Shown: positions 49,506 through 61,300 of the stretch, piece after piece
Position numbering within the stretch: position 1 is the stretch's first letter
Layout: every line of letters starts with the position of its first letter
From: Mesocentrotus franciscanus
Lineage: Eukaryota > Echinodermata > Echinoidea > Camarodonta > Strongylocentrotidae
Assembly: GCA_037976565.1 (NCBI GenBank)
Contig: CP137674.1
Span: 33,793,216 to 33,857,215 of the forward strand
Direction of reading: 5' to 3'
Length of the DNA: 64,000 nt
Program-made: the position numbers and the translations under genes
Notes under the pieces: model-generated
What the model saw: only the letters and a program-made list of their open reading frames with translations
The model's database searches: none
Told to the model about the DNA's origin: nothing

Positions 49506-50856
49506 ATGGTCAGGAGTGCTGTGTTCACAAGAACGATTGCGTGTTACAAGCCTGGCAGCAGAATTTTAGATTCTCTGGAGTTTTGCAACGTGTGAGTCCG
49601 GTCAGTTCAATTACATGGGACACATTGCACGTTAAATGCAGAAGTACAGGTATTTTGAATTGATATGCCAGGAGGTATTGAAATATATTATCATTCACTA
49701 AAATAGATGCTGCACAAAATATATTGTTAATTTCATTTTTAGAATGATCATGATAATAACATTGTGTGTCTGCTTGGATTTTACTCAAGAACATATCAAA
49801 CGGTCTAGAACGATAAGAAGATAAAATCATTTTCATGCCAAATTTTGAAACTTGGTAAGGTGCCAATCAAGAGTGCATAGGGATAGATGAGAACTGGAAC
49901 AGGTGAACAAACGTTGCAATCCACATATAAAGATGAGAGATAAAAATTATTAGATAAAGTAATTATTCGAGTTATGATCTCATTTCTAATAGAAGGCCTA
50001 CGATAAGAATAATAGATGGTGATTCTTTACCGGGTGGTGTTTAGTTGGTATATTTTATTTCTATACAACCACTTCTTTGACAATAGATTTATAGGCGATT
50101 CCTCATATTTGGTTTACGCAAGCCATGGAATGTATTATACAATTATATAGCAATATAGCAATTAAACGTGATTTTGTAGCATGAAATGATTTTATTCTTT
50201 AATAAATGTGTGTCGGCAAATTACTCATATTTGTACACTGTAACATAATTAAACGCTTAATGTTACACCCCCCCTCCCCTGCTACTAGCCAGCACTGTCT
50301 GTTTAAAGCCCCACTGTACTACTTGCTCCCTCTATATAGAAAACAATGCCTAAGCGGTGCCTGTTGGTCTCCCATGATCCTCTTTTTCTTATGTTAATTG
50401 TGAGCTGAGTTGATGAGATAACCACCTGTCAGTGACCACTCTAATCCCTCTAATCCCTCCTGGCCAAACTAGTGCAGAGGGGCTTTAAATACTTTCCTTA
50501 CAAAACTTATGAGTGTCATATAAATGGTTCTATATGTGTAATCCTTTGATCGTTACGACTAAATCATCATATTTTAGATAATCTATAAACCAAATGAAAT
50601 AGTAGCATAAACACTCTAAATATGTACAAGTTCTTTAAACTTTGGAAGAATAAAACATACAAATTGGTCCCATGACAACAGGAAAGAAGGTAAACTTATT
50701 TCACTTTACGAGATTATATTGCATGAATCTGAGTAACAATGAATTAACAGTACGCTTTAAAACGAAACAAAAATCCATCCAACTTCCACCCTTTTTCGTT
50801 CTGTTAATTAGGCTAATGAAAAGTAGCTCAAGCAGTTGAAAAGTAAACAATGTGAA

Positions 50857-50928
50857 GGTGTCGTTGTAAAGTGGTTAATTCACTTGACTTACAAGCTAAA
50901 GCTTGATGATTCGAACCCTAGCCCGGTA
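50857..50928 (+). repeat. tRNA-derived SINE head, truncated
   Basis: A-box-like TCGTTGTAAAGTGGTTAATT and B-box-like GATTCGAACCC (50908-50918). The body is missing here compared with 55518-55770: sequence jumps from GCCCGGTA to AATTTATTAAGCAAG. Confidence 0.65.
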
Positions 50929-51226
50929 GGGAACAATTTATTAAGCAAGTCCAAAAGTCCAAACGAAGTCATCCTAAATATTTGTTCGTGGTAGCAAACA
51001 AATTGATGATACACAACAGATTACGTATGAATTCAAAACATATTTCATAAACTGTTGTAACTAAGCCATCTCTTCCCTGCAATAAGATAATTGTCACTAC
51101 AACTTTACAGATTATTTGAGTAACCCCATCAGTATAAGCCTATCATAAAGCAGAAATTAGAGAAACATGTACATCACTGCATAATAGCATAGCTGCTTCG
51201 TAATTCTGGAAAGAAAAAGAAATTCC

Positions 51227-51840
51227 ATTGTTAATCCTGTAACGTACATTTTCAATCAGTCTTTAATAACAGGTATAGTTCCTGATAAATTAAAGATAGC
51301 CAAAATCACCCCGATCATAAAAATGACCCTCACGTAGTTGAAAATTATAAGCCTACCTCAATACTACCAGCCCCATCACAATTGCCTGAAAAGTATGTAC
51401 AGAATCATTTATATTTCTATTACATAACCACAGTATTATCACAAATAGTCATTATGGTTTTCGTTCCGATCACTCAACTGTTCATTCGTTAATGAATTCG
51501 CAGGATAATGTTGTTTCTGCTATTAGATCAAATACATTTAGGATAGGAATATTTCAATAAATCTCCGAGGCTTCCAATATTGTGGATCATCATATACTCT
51601 TACATAACTGAAATATCATGGTGTCCAGAGCGTTCCACTCAACATGCTCAAATGGTTTTAAAGTTTACTTGAATTATGGTAATCAATTTGTTTGTATTTA
51701 CAATGTATGCAGACAATACAGCATTATACTCAGACTGGTATGACAAATCTATAAAAGAATATTAACTTTGTACTTACTTAAGTTTCCAAATGGTTTGAAG
51801 TCAATATACTGATAATCAATAATAATAAAAACTAGTCCAT
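51227..51840 (+). pseudogene. Decayed LINE reverse transcriptase, copy 1
   Basis: With frame jumps the plus strand spells pieces of a CR1/Jockey-like reverse transcriptase: SLITGIVPDKLKIA, a CCGATCACTC...GTTCATTC stretch matching the GFR..HST motif, GVQSVPLNMLKWF and a TPIIK-type site. Many stops. Confidence 0.65.
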
Positions 51841-52230
51841 TGTATTTACGTAACCAGGTCCTTGGGAAAGGGGGTGTTGGGGCTGGGCATCCGAGCCAAT
51901 GATGATTTATGTATTTCAATTTTCATGGGCTTTTTGTGCGTGGGGTATAAGTATGTTGACGGATGTTTCTTTTAATATCTCACCTCTTCTTTAATTACAT
52001 TTTAATTTATAGTGATTTTGAAAGAGTGAACGAGCTAATATTGGAACCATTCCTTGTTTTCATTGCTAATGCCTGACAGGTGCATTGTAATTCATGGATA
52101 ATCTAATTATTTTAAAACTAATAAAGTGTTTATCTTTCTCAATGTTGGTTTTCGTTGATATGTTCAGATTTGTCCTTCTTTAGAATTGTGAAGAGTGGCT
52201 TCACCTGTGCTTAACTGCTTAATTGATAGA

Positions 52231-52425
52231 ATGGTACCAATGTGTTCAGGAGTATCTAAGTTTATTCAAGATTATGTTATAGTTGACTACCAGCAGAGAA
52301 ATAAGAAATCAAACAACAGATTAGAGCCAATTTTTAAAGCTTGGTTAGATGCCAATAAAAAGACTTGTGACCGAAGGTTGCAATCCACGTATAACTCAAG
52401 GGATAAATGTAAACAGATAAAGTGA
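52231..52425 (+). CDS. Unrecognised 64-codon open frame, copy 2
   Basis: Duplicate of 48354-48548; here 12 more in-frame codons precede it from 52195. A shorter related nucleotide stretch with TTGCAATCCACGTATAA recurs at about 53818, so the motif is repeated inside the block too. Function unknown and coding status doubtful. Confidence 0.25.
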   Translation: MVPMCSGVSKFIQDYVIVDYQQRNKKSNNRLEPIFKAWLDANKKTCDRRLQSTYNSRDKCKQIK

Positions 52426-52825
52426 ATACTTGGGTTAACATTAACTTTAAATAAATACCTTATGATACTGATGGTCTTATTTTACGACCTGGTAGTTACC
52501 TTTGATATTTGATTTCTCCGAAATCTTCTGTGAAAATCGATAAAAAGACGCTCCCCGATGACAAGGTCTGAAAATCAGACTATTACTTAGGTTATTTAAT
52601 CACTTATGTCGAGTTGACAGCTCATGATCGTTATTTTCCAACAACAAAAAAACATTTTCAAACCCTTTCGTTTTGAGGGAGTTCTAAATAAGTATTGTCT
52701 TTCAAATGCCGTTGGATTTAACTTTTTCATTTTTTTAAACCTGCAAATGGGACATAGTACCTTTAAGATAAAGTTAATTAATGATCTTTGGATAACATGT
52801 GGAGAGGGAGAGAGAGAGAGAGCGT

Positions 52826-52857
<32 letters not shown>

Positions 52858-53094
52858 ACTGAAATTGATTGGAGGAAATAATAGGCAGGTGTAGCTATAA
52901 ATTCACGATTTAAATTTCTATATTTCCTAAAGAGAGTTTTCCGTGTAACATAGGCATCGTGGAAATGTACCATGGCAACGCGATCGAAATGACGCCTAGT
53001 AATCAAATAAAAATACATTTGTTTTCGGTGATCATTGTGATATTTCAGGGGAGGGGGGGGGGGCTGTTAGCGTAGCTGGTTAAAGCCTTTCTAA

Positions 53095-53415
53095 GAATGA
53101 AAAATAATGGTAATAATAATAAAAACGGTGCTTATAAAGCGCTTTCCACCGACGTCTCTAAGCGCTATAACAAACAAAATACAATGACAAACAATTACAT
53201 ATTTAAAAAAAAAACGAAAAAAAAACGAAAAAACGAAATTACAAATAAACCTACAGAGTAGGCCTACTATACAAATGAAATATACATTAATTTGTATTCC
53301 TGGATTAGTTCTTGCAGATAAATTGGTGCCAATTCATGAGTACATTTACAAGTTAATACCAAGATTTTGTACATAATGCGGCACATCACCGGCAACCAAT
53401 ACAATTTGCGAAGTA
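53095..53415 (-). pseudogene. LINE 3' end relic (CR1/L2-like), copy 2
   Basis: Duplicate of 49185-49505 with the same HWLPV-type block and the same GCTTATAAAGCGCTTTCC tail on the plus strand. Small changes including a shortened stretch near the start. Confidence 0.65.
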
Positions 53416-54640
53416 CTGGTCTGGAGTGCTGTGTTCACAAGAACGAGTGCGTGTTACAAGCCTGGCAGCAGAAGTTTGGATTCTCTGGAGTTTTGCAACG
53501 TGTGAGTCCGGTCAGTTCAATTACATGGGACACATTGCACGTTAAATGCAGAAGTACATGTATTTTGAATCGATATGCCAGGAGGTATTCAAATATATTA
53601 TCATTCATTAAAATAGATGCACACAATATATTGTTAATTTCATTTCAGAATGATCATGATAATAACATTGTGTGTCTGCTTGAAGGTCAGTCAGATTTTA
53701 CTCACGGTGTAGAACGACAAGAGGATAAGATCATTTTGAAGCCAAATTTTGAAACTTGGTAAGATGCCAATCAAGAGTGCATAGAGATAGATGAGAACTA
53801 GAACAGGTGGACAAACGTTGCAATCCACGTATAAAGGTGAGAGATAAAAAATGATTAGATAAAGTGATTATTCGAGTTATGATCTCATTTCTAATAGAAG
53901 GCCTACGATAAGAATAATAGATGGTGATTCGTTATCGCGTGGTGTTTAGTTGGAATATTTTATTTCTATACAAACGCTTCTTTGACAATAGAGTGAAAGG
54001 CGACTCCTCATATTTGGTTTACGCAAGTCATGGAATGTATTATACCATTTTCAATATGTTGACAAAGTAATATAGCAAATAAACGTGATTTTGTAGCATG
54101 AAATGATTTTATTCTTTAATAAATGTGTGTCGGCAAATTACTCATATTTGTACACTGTAACATAATTAAACGCTTAATGTTACACCCCCCCCCCCAACAA
54201 CAAAATCAAGTATAAAATGTTACTTTGTACGGTGATATGACATAAACATTCAGATAGTATTATTGAAAAGTGATAGCTCTCGGAGATGCATCTGTGTATT
54301 AGCAAAACATGCACTAGGCTGCTAGCCTATGCACTGTCTGTTTAAATGCGTTCCGTACAAAACTTATGAGTGTCATAGTTCTATAATTTCTATGACATAT
54401 TATGTGTGATCCAACTTTGAGCGTTACGACTAAACCATCGTCAATCTTTAGAGCATGGATCAAGCAATTTAAATAATCGTGTAACCTAATAAAATATTAG
54501 CATAAACACTCTAGTATAAATGGAAAATTTGTACAAGTTATTCAAACTTTGGAAGGATAAAACATACTAAAAACTGGTCACATGATAAATGGAAAGAAGG
54601 TAAACTTGTCTCGCAATGTGGTCAATAAGGGATCTAAAAG

Positions 54641-54683
54641 ATCACGACGTTTCGTGCGCCGCTGCAACACTTCGTCAGGTGAT
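54641..54683 (-). ncRNA. Predicted type I hammerhead ribozyme, left arm
   Basis: Reverse-complement twin of 55208-55250, with all 43 bases conserved: CTGACGA at 54678-54672, GAAA, GTC and the ATCAC/GTGAT stem I. Retention in both arms is expected if the arms are kept alike or are young. Confidence 0.6.
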
Positions 54684-55207
54684 AAAAACTAATGTATGCA
54701 AGCGTGTTTTATACTCTACGGGAGAACCGGCGCGGCGGTCAATAATTCGATCGATAATTGGAACAATAACGCACAAGGCCTATTGGCCGACGCACACGGT
54801 GCTCGACCAATCAGCAGGCCGCTGGTTCGGCTCGCCTGCTGGGCGGAAGCAATAGCGAGCTCAACCAATCAACGAGCCGCTGGCTCGGCCCGTCTGCTGA
54901 TTGGAATCGACCGGTGCTGGCCGGCTGGACGGGGAGTGTCATGGCGGCGTATCGTACGCATCCAAAATTCGGGGATATCGATCCCGTTGTCTCTGTTGAA
55001 ATTATTGGGATTGAGACGGATATTGATAGCTATCAATATCAATATATTATATACCAGCGGCCGAACCAGCAGCCTACTGATTGGTCGAGCATTGTGTGCG
55101 TCGGCCAATAGGCCTTGTGCGTTATTGTTCCAATTATCGACCGAATTATTGACCGCCGCGCCGGTCCTCCCGTATAGTATAAAACACGCTTGCTTACATT
55201 AGTTTTT

Positions 55208-55250
55208 ATCACCTGACGAAGTGTTGCAGCGGCGCACGAAACGTCGTGAT
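55208..55250 (+). ncRNA. Predicted type I hammerhead ribozyme, right arm
   Basis: Core CTGACGA at 55213-55219 and GAAA at 55238-55241. Stem I is a perfect 5-bp pair, ATCAC (55208-55212) with GTGAT (55246-55250). Stem III is only A-C with G-T, no loop, with predicted cleavage after GTC at 55245. ACGT is self-complementary, so the fold would work best as a dimer, as reported for Penelope elements. Stem II (GTG/CAC) is short, with an unpaired A beside it, so activity is uncertain. Confidence 0.6.
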
Positions 55251-55517
55251 TTTTTAGATCCCTTATTGGCCACATTGCGAGACAAACGAATATCACTAGC
55301 GATATTATTTTCGATACTACATCCGCAATGAGTAATATATTTAGCATTAAGGTAAACTTATTTCACTTTACGAGATTATATTGCATGAATCCGGGTAACA
55401 ATGAACTAACAGTACGTTTTAAAACGAAACAAAATCCATCCAGCTTCCAACCTTTTTCGTTCTGCTGATTAGGCGAATGAAAAGTAGCTCAAGCAGTTGA
55501 AAAGTAAACAATGTGAA

Positions 55518-55770
55518 GGTGTCGTTGTATAGTGGTTAATTCACTTGAACTACAATCAAAAGCTTGATGATTCGAACCCTAGCCCGGTACTATCGTCCTT
55601 TGGCAAGACATTTATTCCTGTTTGTAACTCCCAACTATTAAATGGGTACCCGATATGCCAGAGCGCTATGTTTTGACAGCTCGGCTATAACTGGGATAAT
55701 AATGTTGGAGTGTCATGGCGTGACGAACATGAGCGCTACATAAGCCACAGTTTTTATTACTATTATTTAA
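55518..55770 (+). repeat. tRNA-derived SINE, near full length
   Basis: Head with A-box-like TCGTTGTATAGTGGTTAATT and B-box GATTCGAACCC (55569-55579). Body with CGTCCTTTGGCAAGACAT, GGGTACCCGATATGCCAG and GGGATAATAATGTTGGAG, then an ATT-rich tail. Best copy of the family in this window. Confidence 0.75.
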
Positions 55771-56204
55771 GTGTACATAAATGTATATACAAAGCAGGTG
55801 ACACACCCAAGATGCACCAATATAGTAAACTTAAAATATTTAAACAAACAATATAAGTAAATCGTATGCCAATAATCACATGCTGATGTCTGACCTCAAA
55901 GTGGTGCATGGTTTGTAATAAGCAATTTATTAAGCAGGTCCCGTAGAAGAAATCCTAAGTATTTGTTATTGTAGAAAACAAATTGATGATACACATCAGA
56001 TAGCGTAAGAATTCAAAAATATATTTAATAAACTCTTGTAACTAAGCCATCGTTTCCCTGCCACAAGAACATTTTCACTCGTACTTTATAGATTATTTGA
56101 ATGATCCCTCATTAAGTCTATGATATAGTTGAAATTATAGAAACATGTAAATCACGCATAAGAGCAAAGCACCTCCGTAATTCTGTAAAGAATAATACAT
56201 TCCA

Positions 56205-56900
56205 TTGTTAAACCGGTAACGTACATTTTCAATCATTCTCTAATAACAGGTATTGTTCCTGATAATTTTAAGAAAGCCAATCACCCCTGATTATAGAAAA
56301 ATGACCCTCACGTAGTTAAAAAAATAGACCTTCCTCAATACTACCAGCCCTATCACAATTGCCTGAAAAGTATGTACAGAATCATTTATATTCCTATTTA
56401 CATAACAACAGTATAATCACAAATAGTCATTATGGTTTTCGTTCCGATCACTCAACTGTTCATTCGTTAATGAATTCGCAGGATAAGGTTGTTTCTGCTA
56501 TTAGATCAAATACATTTAGGAAAGGAATATTTCAATAACTCTCCGAGGCTTCCAATATTGTGGATCATAATATACTCTTACATAACTGAAATATCATGGT
56601 GTCCAGGGCGTTCCACTCAACATGCTCAATGGTTTTACAGTTTACTTGAATTATGGTAATCAATTTGTTCGTATTTACAATATATGCAGACAATACAGCA
56701 TTATACTCAGACTGGTATGACAAATTTATAACAGAATGTTCATTTTGAACTTACCAAAATTTCCAAATGGTTTAAAACAATATACTGATAATCAATAGGA
56801 AGAAAACTACATCCTTTATATTTTATAATAAGAATAGAAAATATATATTGGATTCACTTGACACTATAACCTCATATATAAACATGTCGATTCTACTGCA
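56205..56900 (+). pseudogene. Decayed LINE reverse transcriptase, copy 2
   Basis: Duplicate of 51227-51840, extending further through CTGATAATCAATAGGAAG into a stretch that reads like the region after the catalytic motif. A third piece at 57506-57790 reads MINKKKTTSIIFYNKNRKY. Confidence 0.65.
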
Positions 56901-56904
56901 CTAA

Positions 56905-57800
56905 CGACGTTTATTCCTGGTTGACACTCCCAATTATTAAATATGTACCCGATGTGCCAGAGCGCTATGTTTTGGCAGCTCGGCTATAACTGGGATAATA
57001 ATGTTGGAGTGTCATGGCGTTTCGAACATGAGCGCTACATAATCCACAGTTATTATTACTATTATTTAAGTGTACATTAATGTATATACATGCAGGTGAC
57101 ACACCCAAGATGCACCGATATATGGTCCTTAAAATATTAAAACAAACAATATAAGTTAATCGTATGCCAATAATCACATGCTGATGTCTGACCTCCAAGT
57201 GGTGCACGATTTGTAATGAGCAATTTATTAAGCAAGTCCCAAAGAAGTCACCCTAAATATTTTTTTGTGTAGAAAACAAATTGAGGATACACATGAATTC
57301 AAAACATATTTAATAAACTCTTGTAACTAAGCCATCGTTTCCCTGCCACAAGATAATTTTCACTCAAACTTTATAGATTATTTGAATGATCCCTTTAGTA
57401 TAAGTCTACGATATAGCTGAAATTTTAGAGACATGTAAATCACTGCATAATAGCAAAGCAGCTCCGTAATTCTGAAAAGAATAATACATTCCATTGTTAA
57501 ACCGGTAACGAAGTTTCCAAATGGTTTAAAGCCAATATACTGATGATCAATAAGAAGAAAACTACATCTATTATATTTTATAATAAGAATAGAAAATATA
57601 TATCAGATTCACTTGACACTATAACCCTACATAAATTAGCAAATTGTACTACACTAGCGAAAATGATTTTTGTTAATTTCCTTGGAAATGAAGTGGGATG
57701 CACGTATACATTATATAAATGCTTAAGTATCGAGATGCACTGGTATTCTGCAAGGCACCATCTTTCTCCTTTTATGGTTTTTGTAAAATAAAGATAGATA
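56905..57800 (+). repeat. Duplicated block, partial copy 3
   Basis: Repeats 55607-56220 (SINE body, then the segment with AGCAATTTATTAAGCA) and then jumps at 57506 to a reverse transcriptase relic matching 56757 onward. So the part equal to 56223-56755 is deleted here. Confidence 0.75.
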
Positions 57801-58318
57801 CATTACTTAAATTACACCCCCCACATTTTTTTTGGTGTAAAACGTATATATACCAATAGCCATTGTCTTGCCTGTTCTTGTCCCCTCTTTGTGAAAGCAA
57901 ACACTCTCACTATCTCTGATCGATATCAGTTTTGTACAGCAGTTGTCTGATTTTCCTATGTTCAAAATATATTCCCAAATACAATATCAAGTTTGACTGA
58001 GGTTAATATTGGCTTTCACAACTATCTGACCATAACACAATAAGTAAAAAGTGTTTTTATATTTGGAAGTTTTCATATGAATTTGAATCCAAGTGTCTGC
58101 ACTAATCTCAGTGATAAACATAACGAATCATTAGTCTATTGTCATATGGAGATATGTTCACCTTTGGAAGAAATGAATGAATGAAAGTCTTATACCGTAT
58201 GGGACACAGTGTACGGAATTGCACACTTTAGTAAGTGCTGCACTTTCCTTTTCATATGTTTAAAAGTTAGACTACTTTGTGTTTGGTCAATTCTTGAAAG
58301 CACGATGTCTTCATGGTT

Positions 58319-61300
58319 TTAGAAGTTCTCCTTTCTGAATTCCATTTGGTACTGTAAGCATTTGGTTGAGAGGATCTTTCCTAGAGCAGGGGAGCCACAG
58401 AAGAACACAGTGATCTTGCCTTTGTGCTGCTGTTTCAGGTTTTGGAAAACCTAATGTGATCACGTAAATGAGAAAGGGAGCGAAAGACATTCATTATGTA
58501 TGTTTCCCATTTATACTAAAACTTCCATTTTTTTATTTATACAAAATAAAAACATGATCAGCAAAGTTGTGTTCCATTATGTTCCTGATTACGGCCATAC
58601 AACAGGATTAAAATTACTAAAACTATTGCAACCTCTTGCCGGTAAAGAAACAGAAAAGGGGTGCCGAACTAAACTAGTGATATTGAATTCGAGATTACAT
58701 GCTGATATGGAACCTTAAAAGATGGATAATTGAATTAAGAGCAAATTAAGAAATTAAGAGGATGGTGCCCAGATAAGTAACAAGAGGGCAGGGGCAGAGA
58801 AAATAGAAAGAGAGAATGTGGATGGGAGGAGAGAGAGAAATAGACATTGTTTCAATTCATTAGGAAAATGTGAAAGGAGAACATGGCCTACCGCGTCCCA
58901 ATCCGGCCTTCCAGCCTGAGTCCTCGTCATCAAGCCCGTGATCGTATCTCGCTTTTTCTTCTTGTGGATGAGATCGAGAGCGACGTGGAGTCCGATGGCC
59001 TTCATGTCACTGGGTGAGAGAGCCGATGTCATGTAGAGATGGATGTCGAGAAAGCGACCTGCTGCGGGTATCTCAGCCTGTTCCAACTCGATGGCGCTGA
59101 TGAGGCTGATAAACCACTCGAAGGAACGTTGATCACGATTGATCCAAACAAAGTCCACCTTAGAAAAAAAAAAGGAATTAAGAAGGAAGTGGAAGATAAT
59201 CACTCCATCATCTCGATTGTCACTAAGATGAATATACCTTACATATCATTAATAAGTATTACATGCATATATATTACCATAATTATCGTAAGCATCTTCG
59301 CCATTAAGCATTGTCATCACAACATCACTGAACTTTCCTCTATTTGTATCGTTTCTCTCCTTTATTCCCTATCAGTTTATGTCTAACCTGTTGGTCAGAC
59401 TTGACACTGAAGAATGAAGAAAGCGTAATATATATTATCGAGATGAGTCTTCAAAGTCTGTTGGAATATTAATAAATAAATGCTAGCCCTTATCACTCCT
59501 TTCTGAATCAGATTAAAGATGTAAAGTGAACCCACTTTAAAGTAAGCATGAATAATAACTTGATAGTACGCCGAAACCCTTATGATTATGATTATCAATC
59601 ATTTAATACCCCCCCTGCGCTGTAAGATTCAGACCCTGTCTGTTGTTGACACTTTGTATTGTTAAATAATATAATCTCATATAAAGATATGAATGTAAAT
59701 TGTGTTTCTTTTCTACCTTCTTGGTTTTCAGGATAGATGATGCATCGGTCACCCAAGTATGGTTGCATTTTGGACATTGCTTCTTGGCTGCCTTGTATCT
59801 CTCGTGTATGCTCTGTAGGATCGAGGCAAACGGTGTGATGCCTATTCCTGCGCCGATGAGTACGGCATGTTCAGCCTCCATGATATGCTGCGCAGGTGCT
59901 CCATATGGACCATCTAATATAACCTGGATGGAACATGATGATAAATAAATCATGATTATGTCATTCTTACGTATTTGTAACACATTCAAAGTGGCATTGA
60001 GTGTTGAGACGAAGCTTCAAGGTACTTTCTAATTTTTTGATAATTATCATAATTAATTTGTATAAGAACTTCATCTTCTGTGATGTTATGCCCTTGAATA
60101 TCTTTTCACCCTTGATCTGTTTTTTTTTAATGTCATACGGTAAAGTAAAAGCGGAAGTGGAATGATTGGATTTTAAAATAATCAAGCAAGTTTGAATGCC
60201 TTTTGCAAGTATAAGTTGACGTTGATGATGACATCACTCATTGCTGTCAACATTCTCATCGATCTACAGTGTACATCTCGTCTTAAACACGCATTTACCA
60301 TTTACTAGTTTAATCATGCGTCAAAATGTATCATTGATGATTCTTCAATTTTAAACAGTGAATATATTGGTAGGCCTGCACTTACTTCCAATCCAGTGTG
60401 AGGTCTACCGCCTAAATCCTTTGCAAGATCCAACGAATGTCGGGCACCGTTCCTTCTTAACATCACTAAACTCGCCTTCTTGTTAACATCGTCGTTCGGC
60501 TTCCCGTCGACGCTTCTCCCTTTCTGACTAGCCAGAGACCGTCTAACCTTCAGAGATTGTGTTTCGGTGGTATTCCCTTGAGGTGCCTCCTGAATATCAA
60601 TGCTTTGGCGAGGGTTCAACGATTTCATTTTGAAACTGTTGCCATTGACCGCTAAAGTCATAGATATTTCGCCCAGCTCTGAGTGAGGCATCGGTTGACA
60701 ATCACCTTGGGAAGCTACATCTGCAATAGATGGGTGTTCAGCATTACGTGAAAGACTTAATTGTGTTGGATTCACTTTCTTTGTAAGTGATTCATCATCT
60801 TTCTGACTAGTGTTACATGGTTTGCCCTCTGTTACGGTCTTGGTTCCATCTCTGACATCATTTGGCAATTCTGGCTCGAAACCTAAGTTGGTTGCACCAC
60901 TTGCGGTTCTCCTTCTTTTGCTGTATGTTTTTGAAGAGCTACGTCCATTCTTATTGATAGATGTATCTGAGGTGGTGCTCTGCTGGCTGTTAGGCTCCAC
61001 GGCGGGTGTACTCTTGGTAGAACTTACATCAACGATGACCTCTAAAGGTTTGTCGTGATCTTCGTCGATCTCGCCAAAGCCTGGTTCGTCTTCAAAAAGC
61101 TTGAGCTCACGTTCTCTGACGACATCATAGAGTCGCTTTGTCCAATGTCCCACACATCTTATGTGAAGAGTCAAGAAATCTGCGATATAAACAATGCCAT
61201 ATATGGAAATGTTAAATGTGCCTATGAGCCAAGCTTCGTTCAGTTGTTTGGAGCAACACAAGTACAGAAAAAATTCATATATAATTTAGACAGTGTCTTC

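Larger units (their letters stand above)
47978..51840 (+). repeat. Duplicated block, copy 1
   Basis: Head-to-tail duplicate of 51858-56800, offset 3877 bases over its first part. Contains a small open frame (48354-48548), a minus-strand LINE tail (49185-49505), a SINE head (50857-50928) and a plus-strand decayed reverse transcriptase (51227-51840). It lacks the foldback insertion, holding the empty site near 50690-50700. Confidence 0.85.
54608..55348. mobile_element. Foldback insertion, Penelope-like, with hammerhead cores in both arms
   Basis: A 741-bp insertion flanked by the 11-bp repeat AAGGTAAACTT (54597-54607 and 55349-55359). Copy 1 of the block holds one AAGGTAAACTT in the same context, the empty site. 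The arms, about 230 bases each (54607-54836 and 55058-55285), are inverted and nearly identical. A 63-base unpaired tail follows the right arm. Inverted terminal repeats with a short extra tail and hammerhead motifs are known for Penelope-like elements. No reverse transcriptase or GIY-YIG part is present, so it is non-autonomous. Confidence 0.75.
51858..56800 (+). repeat. Duplicated block, copy 2
   Basis: Same order of pieces as copy 1. Longer because of the 741-bp foldback insertion at 54608-55348 and a fuller SINE at 55518-55770. Similarity ends at about 56800, where copy 1 meets the start of copy 2. Confidence 0.85.

Noticed and set aside
50857..50928. A real tRNA gene
   Set aside because: It has A- and B-box-like motifs, but no acceptor stem pairs, and it is part of a SINE family.
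53367..53762. 131-codon plus-strand frame in block copy 2
   Set aside because: It overlaps the minus-strand LINE tail, and copy 1 has a stop in the same frame, so coding is unlikely.
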